This document shows, piece by piece, positions 1 through 6,052 of a DNA stretch of 12,408 nucleotides (its first letter is position 1; each line of letters opens with the position of its first letter). The DNA lies in NCBI GenBank assembly GCA_001797905.1, contig MGQS01000128.1, positions 9,518 through 21,925 of the forward strand. The letters are read 5' to 3'. This DNA comes from Deltaproteobacteria bacterium RBG_16_54_11. GTDB taxonomy: Bacteria > Desulfobacterota > B13-G15 > RBG-16-54-18. The notes under the pieces are model-generated. The model was given only the letters and a program-made list of their open reading frames with translations, was not told the origin of the DNA and searched no databases. A program made the position numbers and the translations under genes.

Positions 1-324
1 GTCATCCTGACCGTCACGGATCGCAACATCCCGTATGGGGAGAAGGTTTACCAACGGCTGTGCGAAGAGGGGATCAGGGTGGAGCAGGACTTCCGGAACG
101 AGAAATTGGGTTTCAAGATCAGGGAGGCCCAGGTACAGAAGATACCTTATATGCTGGTCATCGGCGATAAGGAGCAAGAAACAGGGACAATCGCCCCCAG
201 GAGGAGGGATGGAACAGACCTCAAGGGGATGGAGCTTGAACGGTTTTTGGCCTCGATCCAGGAGGAACGCAAGATCCCGGAGGCCCACTCTATCAAGAAG
301 GAGGTGACAGGCAATAGAGAATAA
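1..324 (+). CDS. thrS: Threonyl-tRNA synthetase, C-terminal fragment (5' end outside window)
   Basis: This is the last 107 codons of a threonyl-tRNA synthetase, the cytoplasmic enzyme that charges tRNA-Thr; the catalytic core lies upstream of the window. The frame is open from base 1 and ends at TAA 322-324. The visible part is the class IIa anticodon-binding domain: a strand ending in VTDRN, a helix containing YGEKVYQRLCEEGIRVE, then KLGFKIREAQVQKIPYMLVIGDKE, which matches the usual ThrRS pattern (KIREAQ, KIPYMLVVGDKE). The segment TIAPRRRDGTDL replaces the commoner V-x-VR-R-x-G-DLG form but keeps the spacing. The gene overlaps infC by 11 bases if infC starts at 314. The thrS-infC-rpmI-rplT order is classic. 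Family identity is secure; regulation cannot be judged because the leader is missing. Confidence 0.95.
   Translation, partial: VILTVTDRNIPYGEKVYQRLCEEGIRVEQDFRNEKLGFKIREAQVQKIPYMLVIGDKEQETGTIAPRRRDGTDLKGMELERFLASIQEERKIPEAHSIKKEVTGNRE
298..307 (+). promoter_or_regulatory. Full-length Shine-Dalgarno for infC
   Basis: AAGGAGGTGA is a ten-base exact complement of the usual 3' end of bacterial 16S rRNA. It lies inside the end of thrS and ends six bases before the ATA at 314. It helps decide the infC start: an unusually strong ribosome binding site is placed in front of a very weak initiation codon. Confidence 0.85.
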
Positions 325-823
325 AAACGTCCGTATCAATAGAGAGATCAGGTCTCCTCAGGTGAGGCTTATAGATCCGGAGGGAAACCAGTTAGGGATT
401 GTGTCCATCGAAGAGGCCTTGGCGAAGGCGAACGATTTCGCCTTGGATGTGGTGGAGGTCTCCCCTAAAGCCGATCCTCCCGTCTGTAAGATCATGGACT
501 ACGGGAAGTACAAGTATCTCCAGACCAAAAAGACCCACGGGGCCAAAAAGAAACAGGCGAGCGGCCACCTCAAAGAGGTCAAGATGAGACCGAAGACGGA
601 GGAACATGATCTACAGGTTAAGCTCCGGAACGTCGAGCGTTTCTTGAAGGCGGGACACAAAACCAAGATCTCCATCGTCTTCCGAGGCAGAGAACTCTCC
701 CATAAGGATTTGGGAGAACGGATGATGGAGCGGATCATCGGGGAGACCAAGGAATGGGGGGTGGTAGAACACCCTCCTAAATTCGAGGGGCGAAGCATCG
801 TGGTGATTCTGGCCCCTCACTAA
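314..823 (+). CDS. infC: Translation initiation factor IF-3, probable AUA start codon
   Basis: IF3 binds the 30S subunit, blocks premature 50S joining and discriminates against non-standard start codons. The 169-residue product has the usual two-domain layout: N-domain about residues 6-75 (NREIRSPQVRLIDPEGNQLGIV, then DVVEVSPKADPPVCKIMDYGKYKY), a lysine-rich linker, and a C-domain about 85-169 (KEVKMRP, HDLQVKL, FLKAGHKTKI, FRGRE). No ATG, GTG or TTG can start the full protein. The first such codon, GTG 362, would remove conserved N-terminal residues, and an in-frame TGA at 305-307 closes the frame upstream. Between that stop and the conserved region, ATA 314-316 is the near-cognate codon correctly spaced from the Shine-Dalgarno. 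AUU, AUC or AUA starts are known for infC and permit autorepression by IF3. The function is certain; the exact start is well supported. Confidence 0.93.
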   Translation: MENKNVRINREIRSPQVRLIDPEGNQLGIVSIEEALAKANDFALDVVEVSPKADPPVCKIMDYGKYKYLQTKKTHGAKKKQASGHLKEVKMRPKTEEHDLQVKLRNVERFLKAGHKTKISIVFRGRELSHKDLGERMMERIIGETKEWGVVEHPPKFEGRSIVVILAPH

Positions 824-937
824 GTGCTTCGATTCGCAAATACAGTGACGTATTTTTATTTACCACGTTGCAATTGCTCACTCAGCACTAAGTCCTGAGT
901 GAATAAATTCGACAGAGAATTTATGAATCGAGGGACT
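823..937 (+). promoter_or_regulatory. Candidate structured mRNA element between infC and rpmI (possible L20/L35 autoregulatory region)
   Basis: The gap directly after infC can fold into a compact junction. A closing helix pairs 827-835 with 925-933 (9 bp, one G-U). Inside it are hairpins 838-843/850-855 (6 bp), 878-885/895-902 (8 bp, 9-nt loop) and 903-910/917-924 (8 bp, 6-nt loop). The last two hairpins and the closing helix abut with no unpaired bases between them, which favours coaxial stacking. The loop at 886-894 could also pair with AGTG 823-826 or GACT 934-937, giving pseudoknots. In E. coli and Bacillus, L20 represses this operon by binding leader RNA, so an L20 target is the natural guess. 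The pairing is seen in the sequence; the function is inferred. Confidence 0.55.
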
Positions 938-965
938 AAAAGATCCGAAAAAGCACGGTCTTTTT
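938..965 (+). terminator. Terminator- or attenuator-like hairpin before rpmI
   Basis: Bases 938-947 pair with 956-964 (9 bp with a single bulged T944) around the loop AAAAAGCA. The 3' arm runs into a T tract (960-965) followed by AAATA. The shape is that of a weak intrinsic terminator placed about 20 bases before the rpmI Shine-Dalgarno. With the junction upstream it could act as an attenuator separating infC from rpmI-rplT. Function is inferred. Confidence 0.4.
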
Positions 966-983
966 AAATACAGAGTAATAACT

Positions 984-993
984 AAGGAGGTGA
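984..993 (+). promoter_or_regulatory. Full-length Shine-Dalgarno for rpmI
   Basis: This is a second copy of the same ten-base anti-16S match found before infC (AAGGAGGTGA), three bases before the GTG start of rpmI. It supports GTG 997 as the start. Confidence 0.8.
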
Positions 994-996
994 CGT

Positions 997-1197
997 GTGC
1001 CTAAACTGAAGACCAGCCGTGGCGCAGCGAAAAGATTCAAGATTACGGGATCGGGGAAAAAGGTCAAACGGCAGAAGGCCTTTGCCAACCACATCCTCAC
1101 CAAGAAGACCCCCAAGAGGAAACGAAATTTGAGGCACCCTGGTCTCGTACATAGTACCGAGATAAAAGCGATCAAGAGATTGATCCCTTACGGATAG
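997..1197 (+). CDS. rpmI: Large ribosomal subunit protein bL35
   Basis: This is the 66-residue ribosomal protein L35, a small basic component of the 50S subunit. The N-terminus MPKLKTSRGAAKRFKITGSG is characteristic, followed by KRQKAFANHILTKKTPKRKRNLRHP and a C-terminal IKAIKRLIPYG. The length is that of the family. The start is GTG at 997, since MPK is the conserved beginning and a strong Shine-Dalgarno sits just upstream; the stop is TAG. The gene follows a structured gap after infC and precedes rplT by 32 bases, so rpmI and rplT are likely co-transcribed and translated from a shared regulated message, as in other bacteria where L20 controls both. Confidence 0.98.
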   Translation: MPKLKTSRGAAKRFKITGSGKKVKRQKAFANHILTKKTPKRKRNLRHPGLVHSTEIKAIKRLIPYG

Positions 1198-1229
1198 CGT
1201 AAAGATAGTGTAAAAAGGAGGACGTTGTT

Positions 1230-1598
1230 ATGCCGAGGGTCACACGAGGAGTCAGAGGAGCTCGCAAGAGAAAGCGGATCCTCAAGATGGCTGAGGGTTA
1301 TCGAGGATCGCGCGGAACGCTCATTGCCACCGCCCGTCGGGCGGTGGAACGTGCCCTGCGCTATGCCTACCGCGACCGGCGGGTGCGAAAGCGGGAATTC
1401 CGGAGATTATGGATCACGAGGATCAATGCCGCAACCAGAGCCCATGATATCACCTACAGTCGTTTCATGGAAGGGCTGCACAAGGCCAATGTAGCCCTTG
1501 ACAGGAAGGTCCTGGCGGATATAGCCGTCCATGATGCCGAGGGTTTTGCCAATCTCGTCCAGATAGCCAAGAAGAATGCCTCATTGCCTAAACAATAA
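1230..1598 (+). CDS. rplT: Large ribosomal subunit protein bL20
   Basis: This encodes ribosomal protein L20 (122 residues), an early 23S rRNA-binding assembly protein, and in several bacteria the repressor of its own operon. The arginine- and lysine-rich N-terminal extension (MPRVTRGVRGARKRKRILKM) is followed by AEGYRG, the ALRYAYRDRR block and FRRLWITRINAATR, all diagnostic. The globular C-terminal domain, about residues 60-118, carries the usual rRNA-binding surface. ATG 1230 is preceded by AGGAGG at suitable spacing. It lies 32 bases after rpmI. The second position of GYRGS differs slightly from the commoner GYRGR, otherwise nothing is unusual. It is the expected regulator acting on the RNA fold upstream of rpmI; that link is inferred from family knowledge. 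Confidence 0.98.
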   Translation: MPRVTRGVRGARKRKRILKMAEGYRGSRGTLIATARRAVERALRYAYRDRRVRKREFRRLWITRINAATRAHDITYSRFMEGLHKANVALDRKVLADIAVHDAEGFANLVQIAKKNASLPKQ

Positions 1599-1611
1599 CC
1601 CTCTGAAGTTT

Positions 1612-1631
1612 CCTCTCCCCTCGGGGAGAGG
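1612..1631 (+). repeat. Perfect 8-bp palindromic hairpin in the rplT-pheS gap
   Basis: CCTCTCCC (1612-1619) pairs perfectly with GGGAGAGG (1624-1631) around the tetraloop CTCG. No T run follows, so it is not a standard intrinsic terminator. It is shaped like a REP-type intergenic palindrome, though it could also stabilise the 3' end of the ribosomal protein message. There is no phenylalanine-rich leader peptide in this 82-base gap. Confidence 0.5.
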
Positions 1632-1680
1632 GTGAATTAAATTAAAGGTATTGTTATAGTTCTTAGGTGACGAAGGAGTT

Positions 1681-2709
1681 ATGGAAGATTCTTTTCAAGC
1701 AGCCCTGCAATCTGTCCACGAATCGACGCTGACAAAACTCGCCCAGGCCGTCACCGAAGAGGAGCTAAACCGGCTCAAGATAGAGACGCTGGGCAGAAAG
1801 GGGAAACTCACCCTCCTGCTCAGGAGGGTCCGGGAGCTCCCCCCGGAAGGCAGGCGTCAGGCCGGCGAACAGGCCAACACAGTGAAGCAAGAGCTGGAGG
1901 CGAAGATCGAGGAGCTCCTCATCCATCTCCACGACGAGGGAAAGCGGCAAGCGCTTGCGCAGGAACAGTTGGATATAACCCTCCCCGGTACCCCGCTGCC
2001 GCGGGGCAGGGTGCATCCCATCACCCAGGTGATGGCCCGGGTGGTGGATATCTTCACGAGGATGGGCTTTCAGGTGGAGGAGGGCCCTCAAGTCGAACTG
2101 GATTATTACAACTTTGAGGCCCTCAATATCCCCCACGATCACCCGGCCCGGGATATGCATGATACCTTCTACTTTTCCGACGAGGTCTTGTTGCGCACCC
2201 ACACCTCCCCTGTCCAAATAAGGGTGATGGAGAACCGGCATCCCCCTATCCAGATCATCGCCCCGGGTGCGGTCTATCGACGGGACTCCGATATATCGCA
2301 CACCCCCATGTTTCACCAGGTAGAGGGGCTCATGGTCGATGAGGGGATCTCCTTTGCCCACCTCAAGGGGGTTTTGACCTTCTTTGTCCATGAGATCTTC
2401 GGACAGGGGACCCCGTTGAGGTTTCGGCCCAGCTTTTTCCCCTTTACCGAGCCGAGCGCCGAGGTGGATATCGGCTGCGTCATCTGTAAGGGCGAGGGTT
2501 GCCGCGTCTGTAAGGGGAGTGGATGGTTGGAGATCCTCGGGGCGGGAATGGTCGATCCCGAGGTCTTCCGCATCGTGGGCTATGACCCCGAAGAGATAAC
2601 GGGATTTGCCTTCGGCATGGGGATCGAGCGAATCGCCATGCTGAAGTACGGCATCAATGATATCCGTCTCTTTTTCACCAATGACCTGCGCTTCCTCAGG
2701 CAGTTTTAA
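1681..2709 (+). CDS. pheS: Phenylalanyl-tRNA synthetase, alpha subunit
   Basis: This is the catalytic subunit of the (alpha-beta)2 phenylalanyl-tRNA synthetase, which charges tRNA-Phe in the cytoplasm. The 342 residues comprise an N-terminal coiled-coil tRNA-binding region (about 1-95) and a class II core. Visible signatures are HPITQVMARVVDIFTRMGF (112-130), DTFYF, the motif-2 loop GAVYRRDSDISHTPMFHQVEG (196-216), FTEPSAEVDI, and motif 3 GFAFGMGIERIAM (308-320). Four cysteines at 266, 269, 274 and 277 form a CxxC-x4-CxxC pattern just before GWLEILGAGM; this occurs in a subset of bacterial PheS proteins and may bind zinc. ATG 1681 has GGAG only two bases upstream, a short spacing, but no other start fits. 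It is followed five bases later by pheT, implying coupled expression. Confidence 0.98.
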   Translation: MEDSFQAALQSVHESTLTKLAQAVTEEELNRLKIETLGRKGKLTLLLRRVRELPPEGRRQAGEQANTVKQELEAKIEELLIHLHDEGKRQALAQEQLDITLPGTPLPRGRVHPITQVMARVVDIFTRMGFQVEEGPQVELDYYNFEALNIPHDHPARDMHDTFYFSDEVLLRTHTSPVQIRVMENRHPPIQIIAPGAVYRRDSDISHTPMFHQVEGLMVDEGISFAHLKGVLTFFVHEIFGQGTPLRFRPSFFPFTEPSAEVDIGCVICKGEGCRVCKGSGWLEILGAGMVDPEVFRIVGYDPEEITGFAFGMGIERIAMLKYGINDIRLFFTNDLRFLRQF

Positions 2710-2714
2710 AGCCG

Positions 2715-5120
2715 ATGAAGGTAAGTTTCAACTGGTTAAAGGAATATGTCGATTGTGAGCTCACCCCCTCTGAGCTCGCCGACCTCCTCACCATGGCAGG
2801 TTTGGAGATCGAAGGCGTCGAGGCAGTGGGGCCCGAGCTGAAGGGGGTAGTGGTCGCCCTGATCGCCTCCATCGCGCCCCATCCCCAGGCCGATCGGCTC
2901 TCCCTCTGTCGCGTGCAGGCAGGGGAGAAGACCTATGCCATCGTCTGCGGTGCGCGTAATATGAAGGAGGGCGATAAGGTGGCCCTGGCCCTCGCCGGGG
3001 CTGAGCTCCCCGGGGGTGTGCAGGTAAAAAAGACAAAGATCCGGGGAGAGCTTTCAGAAGGGATGCTCTGTTCGGAGGCTGAGCTGGGGCTCTCCACGAG
3101 CGCCGAGGGGATCATGATTCTGCCCCCCGAGGCCCCCATAGGCGCCCCGGTGGCAGACGCGCTCAACATCAGAGATCACCTGCTGGAGCTCTCCGTGACC
3201 CCGAACAGGGGGGATTGCCTCAGCATCATCGGCGTCGCCCGTGAGGTAGCTGCCTTAACCGGCACGAGACTTCACCCGCCAACCCCCACGCTCCGGGAGG
3301 GTAAGAATGAGGTGAAAGACGCGGTGCGGGTATCGGTATCGGACCCGGATCTCTGCCCCCGGTATTCCGCCCGGTTGATTACCGGCGTGCGGATTTGCCC
3401 CTCTCCCTTTTGGCTGCGGACCAGGTTGGAGCGGGCAGGGGTGAGATCCATCAACAATGTGGTCGACGTCACCAACTACGTCATGGTGGAATACGGCCAG
3501 CCGCTTCATGCCTTCGATTTCGATCTCTTAGAGGGGGGAGAGATCGTGGTAAAGAGGGCGGCTGAGGGAGAGTGCTTTGTGACCCTGGATGGGGTAGAGC
3601 GGGTCTTGCATAAAGATACCCTTATGATCTGCGATGCGTTGAGAACGGTGGCCATCGGCGGCGTTATGGGTGGATTGAACTCGGAGATCCGAGATGCAAC
3701 CTCCCGCGTCCTCTTGGAGAGCGCCTATTTCTCCCCTGCAGGGATCAGACGCACCTCCACGGCCTTGGGTCTGCAGACGGAGTCATCGTACCGGTTTGAG
3801 CGAGGGATCGATCCCGAGGGGGTGCTCCCCGCCTCCTTGCGGGCGATGGCCCTCATCGCCGAGCTCGCCGGGGGCGAGGCGGCAAAGGGGGTTATCGATT
3901 GCTATCAGACCCCCCTGCCCTGCCCAAAGATCAGGCTCCGCCTGCCGAAGGTCAGCGCCCTGTTGGGTATGAGCCTTGAGCAAAAGGAGGTGAAAGGGAT
4001 CTTGAAGCGCCTCCACATGGAGGTCAAGGAGAATGGGGGCGAAGAATGGGTGATCTCGCCCCCCACCTACCGAGGCGATATCACCAGGGAGATAGACCTC
4101 ATCGAGGAGATAGGACGTCTCAAGGGATACGATCATATCCCCGTGCAGGTCCCGAAGATGTGGGTAATGCCATTTCGGAAAGAACCGGAAGAGGAGCTGG
4201 AGCAGCGGCTCAAGGATGCCCTGGTCGGCTTTGGGTTCTACGAGGTGATCACCTTTAGTTTTATCTCCCCCCATGCACTTGAGGCCTTGCGATTGCCTCC
4301 GGATGATCCCCGCCTCCTGCCCCTGGCCCTGCTCAATCCCCTCGCAGAGGTGCAATCGGTGATGCGCACCACCTTGCTGCCGGGCCTGCTGGAGACCGCC
4401 AGGTACAATCTGAGCCATAAGAACAGGGATCTGAAGATCTTTGAGTTGCGGGAGATCTACTCTCCCCGCAAGGGAGAAAAACTGCCTGAGGAGCGCAGGG
4501 CCTTGGCAGGGCTGGGAATGGGCGCCGTTACCCCCGAGGGATGGAATATCCTCTCTCAGGAGGCTGATTTTTACTATGTCAAGGGGTGTGTCGAGCAAGT
4601 GCTCGCCGAGCTCAAAACCCCTGCCCCGACCTTTACTGCCGGTGAGGTACAGCCCTACCTCAACCCCGGCACAGGGGCAATAATAAGGCTGGATGGAGAG
4701 AAGGTAGGTGCCCTGGGGGAGTTGCACCCTGAGGTGGCTCATGTCTTTGAGCTTCCCCGCGGGGTCTTCATCTTTGAATTCGACCTGACCATTGTGTCGA
4801 ATCACATGAGCAGGGAGATAACCTTTGCCCCTCTGCCCAGGTTTCCCTCGGTGACCAGGGATGTGGCGGTGACCATAGATGCAGGGATAAGCGCTGAAGA
4901 GATTACGGCGATCATCAAGGGGGTCGACAACAAATATATCGAATCGATAGAGGTCTTTGACTGCTATCAGGGTGATCCCATCCCTCATGACAGAAAAGGG
5001 CTGGCCTACAGGATTAGATATCGTTCGCCCGATCGGACCATGACCGACGAAGAGGTGAATGAGTTTCATCAAGGGGTGCTGGAGCGGCTGGAGAAAGTGC
5101 CCGCATTGACAATCAGGTAG
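2715..5120 (+). CDS. pheT: Phenylalanyl-tRNA synthetase, beta subunit
   Basis: This is the tRNA-recognising and editing subunit that pairs with PheS. At 801 residues it has the full bacterial architecture: an N-terminal segment (MKVSFNWLKEYVD), an EMAP II-like tRNA-binding OB domain (about 39-150, with IVCGARN and GMLCSEAELGL), the SVTPNRGDCLSIIGVARE linker (160-177), the B3/B4 editing domain (about 205-395), the B5 DNA-binding-like domain (about 400-475, with EIDLIEEIGRLKGYDHIP), a catalytic-like core, and the C-terminal ferredoxin-fold anticodon-binding domain (704-801, PLPRFPSVTRDVAV onward). ATG 2715 lies five bases after the pheS stop and has no clear Shine-Dalgarno, so translational coupling to pheS is likely. 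No truncation or frameshift is seen. A long antisense open frame covers its 3' half but has no family features. Confidence 0.98.
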   Translation: MKVSFNWLKEYVDCELTPSELADLLTMAGLEIEGVEAVGPELKGVVVALIASIAPHPQADRLSLCRVQAGEKTYAIVCGARNMKEGDKVALALAGAELPGGVQVKKTKIRGELSEGMLCSEAELGLSTSAEGIMILPPEAPIGAPVADALNIRDHLLELSVTPNRGDCLSIIGVAREVAALTGTRLHPPTPTLREGKNEVKDAVRVSVSDPDLCPRYSARLITGVRICPSPFWLRTRLERAGVRSINNVVDVTNYVMVEYGQPLHAFDFDLLEGGEIVVKRAAEGECFVTLDGVERVLHKDTLMICDALRTVAIGGVMGGLNSEIRDATSRVLLESAYFSPAGIRRTSTALGLQTESSYRFERGIDPEGVLPASLRAMALIAELAGGEAAKGVIDCYQTPLPCPKIRLRLPKVSALLGMSLEQKEVKGILKRLHMEVKENGGEEWVISPPTYRGDITREIDLIEEIGRLKGYDHIPVQVPKMWVMPFRKEPEEELEQRLKDALVGFGFYEVITFSFISPHALEALRLPPDDPRLLPLALLNPLAEVQSVMRTTLLPGLLETARYNLSHKNRDLKIFELREIYSPRKGEKLPEERRALAGLGMGAVTPEGWNILSQEADFYYVKGCVEQVLAELKTPAPTFTAGEVQPYLNPGTGAIIRLDGEKVGALGELHPEVAHVFELPRGVFIFEFDLTIVSNHMSREITFAPLPRFPSVTRDVAVTIDAGISAEEITAIIKGVDNKYIESIEVFDCYQGDPIPHDRKGLAYRIRYRSPDRTMTDEEVNEFHQGVLERLEKVPALTIR

Positions 5121-5140
5121 GGAGAAACCATAAGTAAGCT

Positions 5141-5159
5141 ATCCCGCCGAAGGCGGGAT
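5141..5159 (+). repeat. Palindromic hairpin after pheT (core TCCCGCC / GGCGGGA)
   Basis: ATCCCGCC (5141-5148) pairs with GGCGGGAT (5152-5159) around a GAA loop, 8 bp and G+C-rich. It is followed by only two T residues, so termination would be weak. The core recurs in degenerate form at 11592-11614, suggesting a dispersed REP-like palindrome. Confidence 0.5.
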
Positions 5160-5162
5160 TGA

Positions 5163-5190
5163 ACCCTATAGTTTAAAGACTAGGGTCTTT
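5163..5190 (+). promoter_or_regulatory. Two mutually exclusive small hairpins upstream of ihfA
   Basis: ACCCTA 5163-5168 can pair with TAGGGT 5181-5186, or AAAGAC 5175-5180 can pair with GTCTTT 5185-5190. The two helices share bases and cannot coexist. The second runs into TTTCTC and could be a weak terminator. This may be chance; no ligand or regulator is suggested by the sequence. Confidence 0.25.
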
Positions 5191-5226
5191 CTCACTGATT
5201 GGGATACTAAAAAAGGAGGTACGGGA

Positions 5227-5502
5227 ATGACTAAGGCCGAAATCGTGGAGAGCGTCTACGAACGGGTGGGGTTTTCCAAGAAGGAGGCTGCTGACATCGT
5301 GGAGATGATCTTCGATCTCATGAAGGAGATCCTGGAGAGGGGGGAGAAGATCAAGATCTCCGGTTTTGGCAACTTTGCCGTCAAAGAAAAGAAGGCGCGC
5401 AAGGGGAGGAATCCGCAGACCGGGGAGGAGATCGAGATCGCCCCACGGAGGGTGCTGACCTTCAGACCGAGCCAAACCTTGAAGAAGCTGTTGAATGCAT
5501 AA
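5227..5502 (+). CDS. ihfA: Integration host factor alpha subunit (HU/IHF family DNA-bending protein)
   Basis: This is a 91-residue nucleoid protein of the HU/IHF family, which bends DNA as a dimer and serves as an architectural factor in transcription and recombination. It starts MTKAEIVESVYERVGFSKKEA, the helical dimerisation part, continues with ISGFGNFAVKEKKARKGRNP and carries the DNA-binding arm with RNPQTGE at 61-67, whose proline intercalates into the minor groove in characterised members. The ending APRRVLTFRPSQTLKKLLN is closer to IhfA than to HU. GGAGGT precedes ATG 5227 at good spacing. The position directly after pheST is the same as in E. coli (pheST-ihfA), which supports the alpha-subunit assignment. 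The partner IhfB is not in the window, and a homodimer cannot be excluded. Confidence 0.93.
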   Translation: MTKAEIVESVYERVGFSKKEAADIVEMIFDLMKEILERGEKIKISGFGNFAVKEKKARKGRNPQTGEEIEIAPRRVLTFRPSQTLKKLLNA

Positions 5503-5514
5503 GGGGCCTTTCCC

Positions 5515-5874
5515 ATGGCAGTGGGGAAACAGATCTACCCTGATAAACTCTATTATCGCATTGGAGAGGTGTGCCGCATCACCGGGCTGAAACCCCACGT
5601 CTTGAGATACTGGGAGCAGGAGTTCAGGCTGCGCCCCGAAAGGTTCGGCGGCACACAGCGCAGGTACAGAAGGGAAGACCTGGACACTATCCTCACCATC
5701 AAGAAGCTCCTTTATGATGAGAGGTTCACGATTACGGGGGCCAAGAAGAAGCTGCTGGAATTGAGCCGGCGGCGGAGGGGGCAGCTTGATATGAATTTTT
5801 TAGAGGAAGGTTATAAAGAGGTTTTACGGGAGATCAGGAAGGAGCTCAAGGAGATAAAAGAGGCGCTTGATTAA
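5515..5874 (+). CDS. MerR-family transcriptional regulator
   Basis: This is a 119-residue DNA-binding regulator. The MerR-type winged helix-turn-helix occupies about residues 12-80: YYRIGEVCRITGLKPHVLRYWE (recognition helix and the hallmark LRYWE), then GGTQRRYRREDLDTILTIKKLL (the wing and RRY motif). The C-terminus (about 85-119) is a charged helix rich in K, E and R, suited to dimerisation, and has no cysteines or other visible effector-binding site. Proteins of this length next to ihfA are common in deltaproteobacteria, where the target is generally unknown. The start ATG 5515 is 12 bases after the ihfA stop; the preceding AAGGGG is only a weak ribosome binding site, and GTG 5521 is an alternative start. 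It is probably co-transcribed with ihfA. The regulated genes cannot be inferred. Confidence 0.9.
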   Translation: MAVGKQIYPDKLYYRIGEVCRITGLKPHVLRYWEQEFRLRPERFGGTQRRYRREDLDTILTIKKLLYDERFTITGAKKKLLELSRRRRGQLDMNFLEEGYKEVLREIRKELKEIKEALD

Positions 5875-5895
5875 GGCGGGTTGATCTGCTATGAT
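5867..5895 (+). promoter_or_regulatory. Sigma-70-type promoter for tRNA-Pro
   Basis: The -35-like TTGATT (5867-5872) and -10-like TATGAT (5890-5895) are separated by exactly 17 bases and predict a transcription start near 5902, five bases before the mature tRNA. The -35 box overlaps the last codons and stop of the MerR gene. Four of six and five of six consensus positions match. Confidence 0.6.
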
Positions 5896-5906
5896 ACAGA
5901 CTGGTT

Positions 5907-5983
5907 CGGGGCGTGGCGCAGCCTGGTAGCGCACTAGCATGGGGTGCTAGGAGCCGGAGGTTCAAATCCTCTCGCCCCGACCA
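5907..5983 (+). tRNA. tRNA-Pro, anticodon GGG
   Basis: A complete cloverleaf can be read. The acceptor stem is CGGGGCG 5907-5913 with CGCCCCG 5973-5979, discriminator A5980, and CCA encoded at 5981-5983. The D stem is GCGC 5916-5919 with GCGC 5929-5932. The anticodon stem is CTAGC 5934-5938 with GCTAG 5946-5950, with loop ATGGGGT giving anticodon GGG at 5941-5943. The T stem is GGAGG 5956-5960 with CCTCT 5968-5972, with loop TTCAAAT. It decodes CCC and CCU. A promoter-like pair lies just upstream. No integrase or duplicated 3' end is seen nearby, so there is no sign that it serves as an attachment site in this window. Confidence 0.97.
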
Positions 5984-6052
5984 TTTATAAAAACCTTTTG
6001 TCCTTCAGTAACCTCTTGTAAATCCTTTCCTTCCTCCCTCCGGATACTGAAC

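Noticed and set aside
362..823. A shorter infC starting at GTG 362
   Set aside because: It would remove the conserved NREIRSPQ segment of IF3 and has no ribosome binding site at suitable distance, while the region upstream is open and conserved-looking.
1599..1680. A PheM-like leader peptide or T-box controlling pheST
   Set aside because: No run of phenylalanine codons, no T-box sequence and no terminator with a T tract is visible in this 82-base gap.
3783..5072. A 429-codon open frame on the minus strand inside pheT
   Set aside because: It lies wholly opposite a well-conserved pheT, has no recognisable motif or ribosome binding site, and is explained by the codon bias of the sense gene.
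5907..5983. tRNA-Pro as an integration site for a mobile element
   Set aside because: There is no integrase gene and no second copy of the tRNA 3' end within the window.
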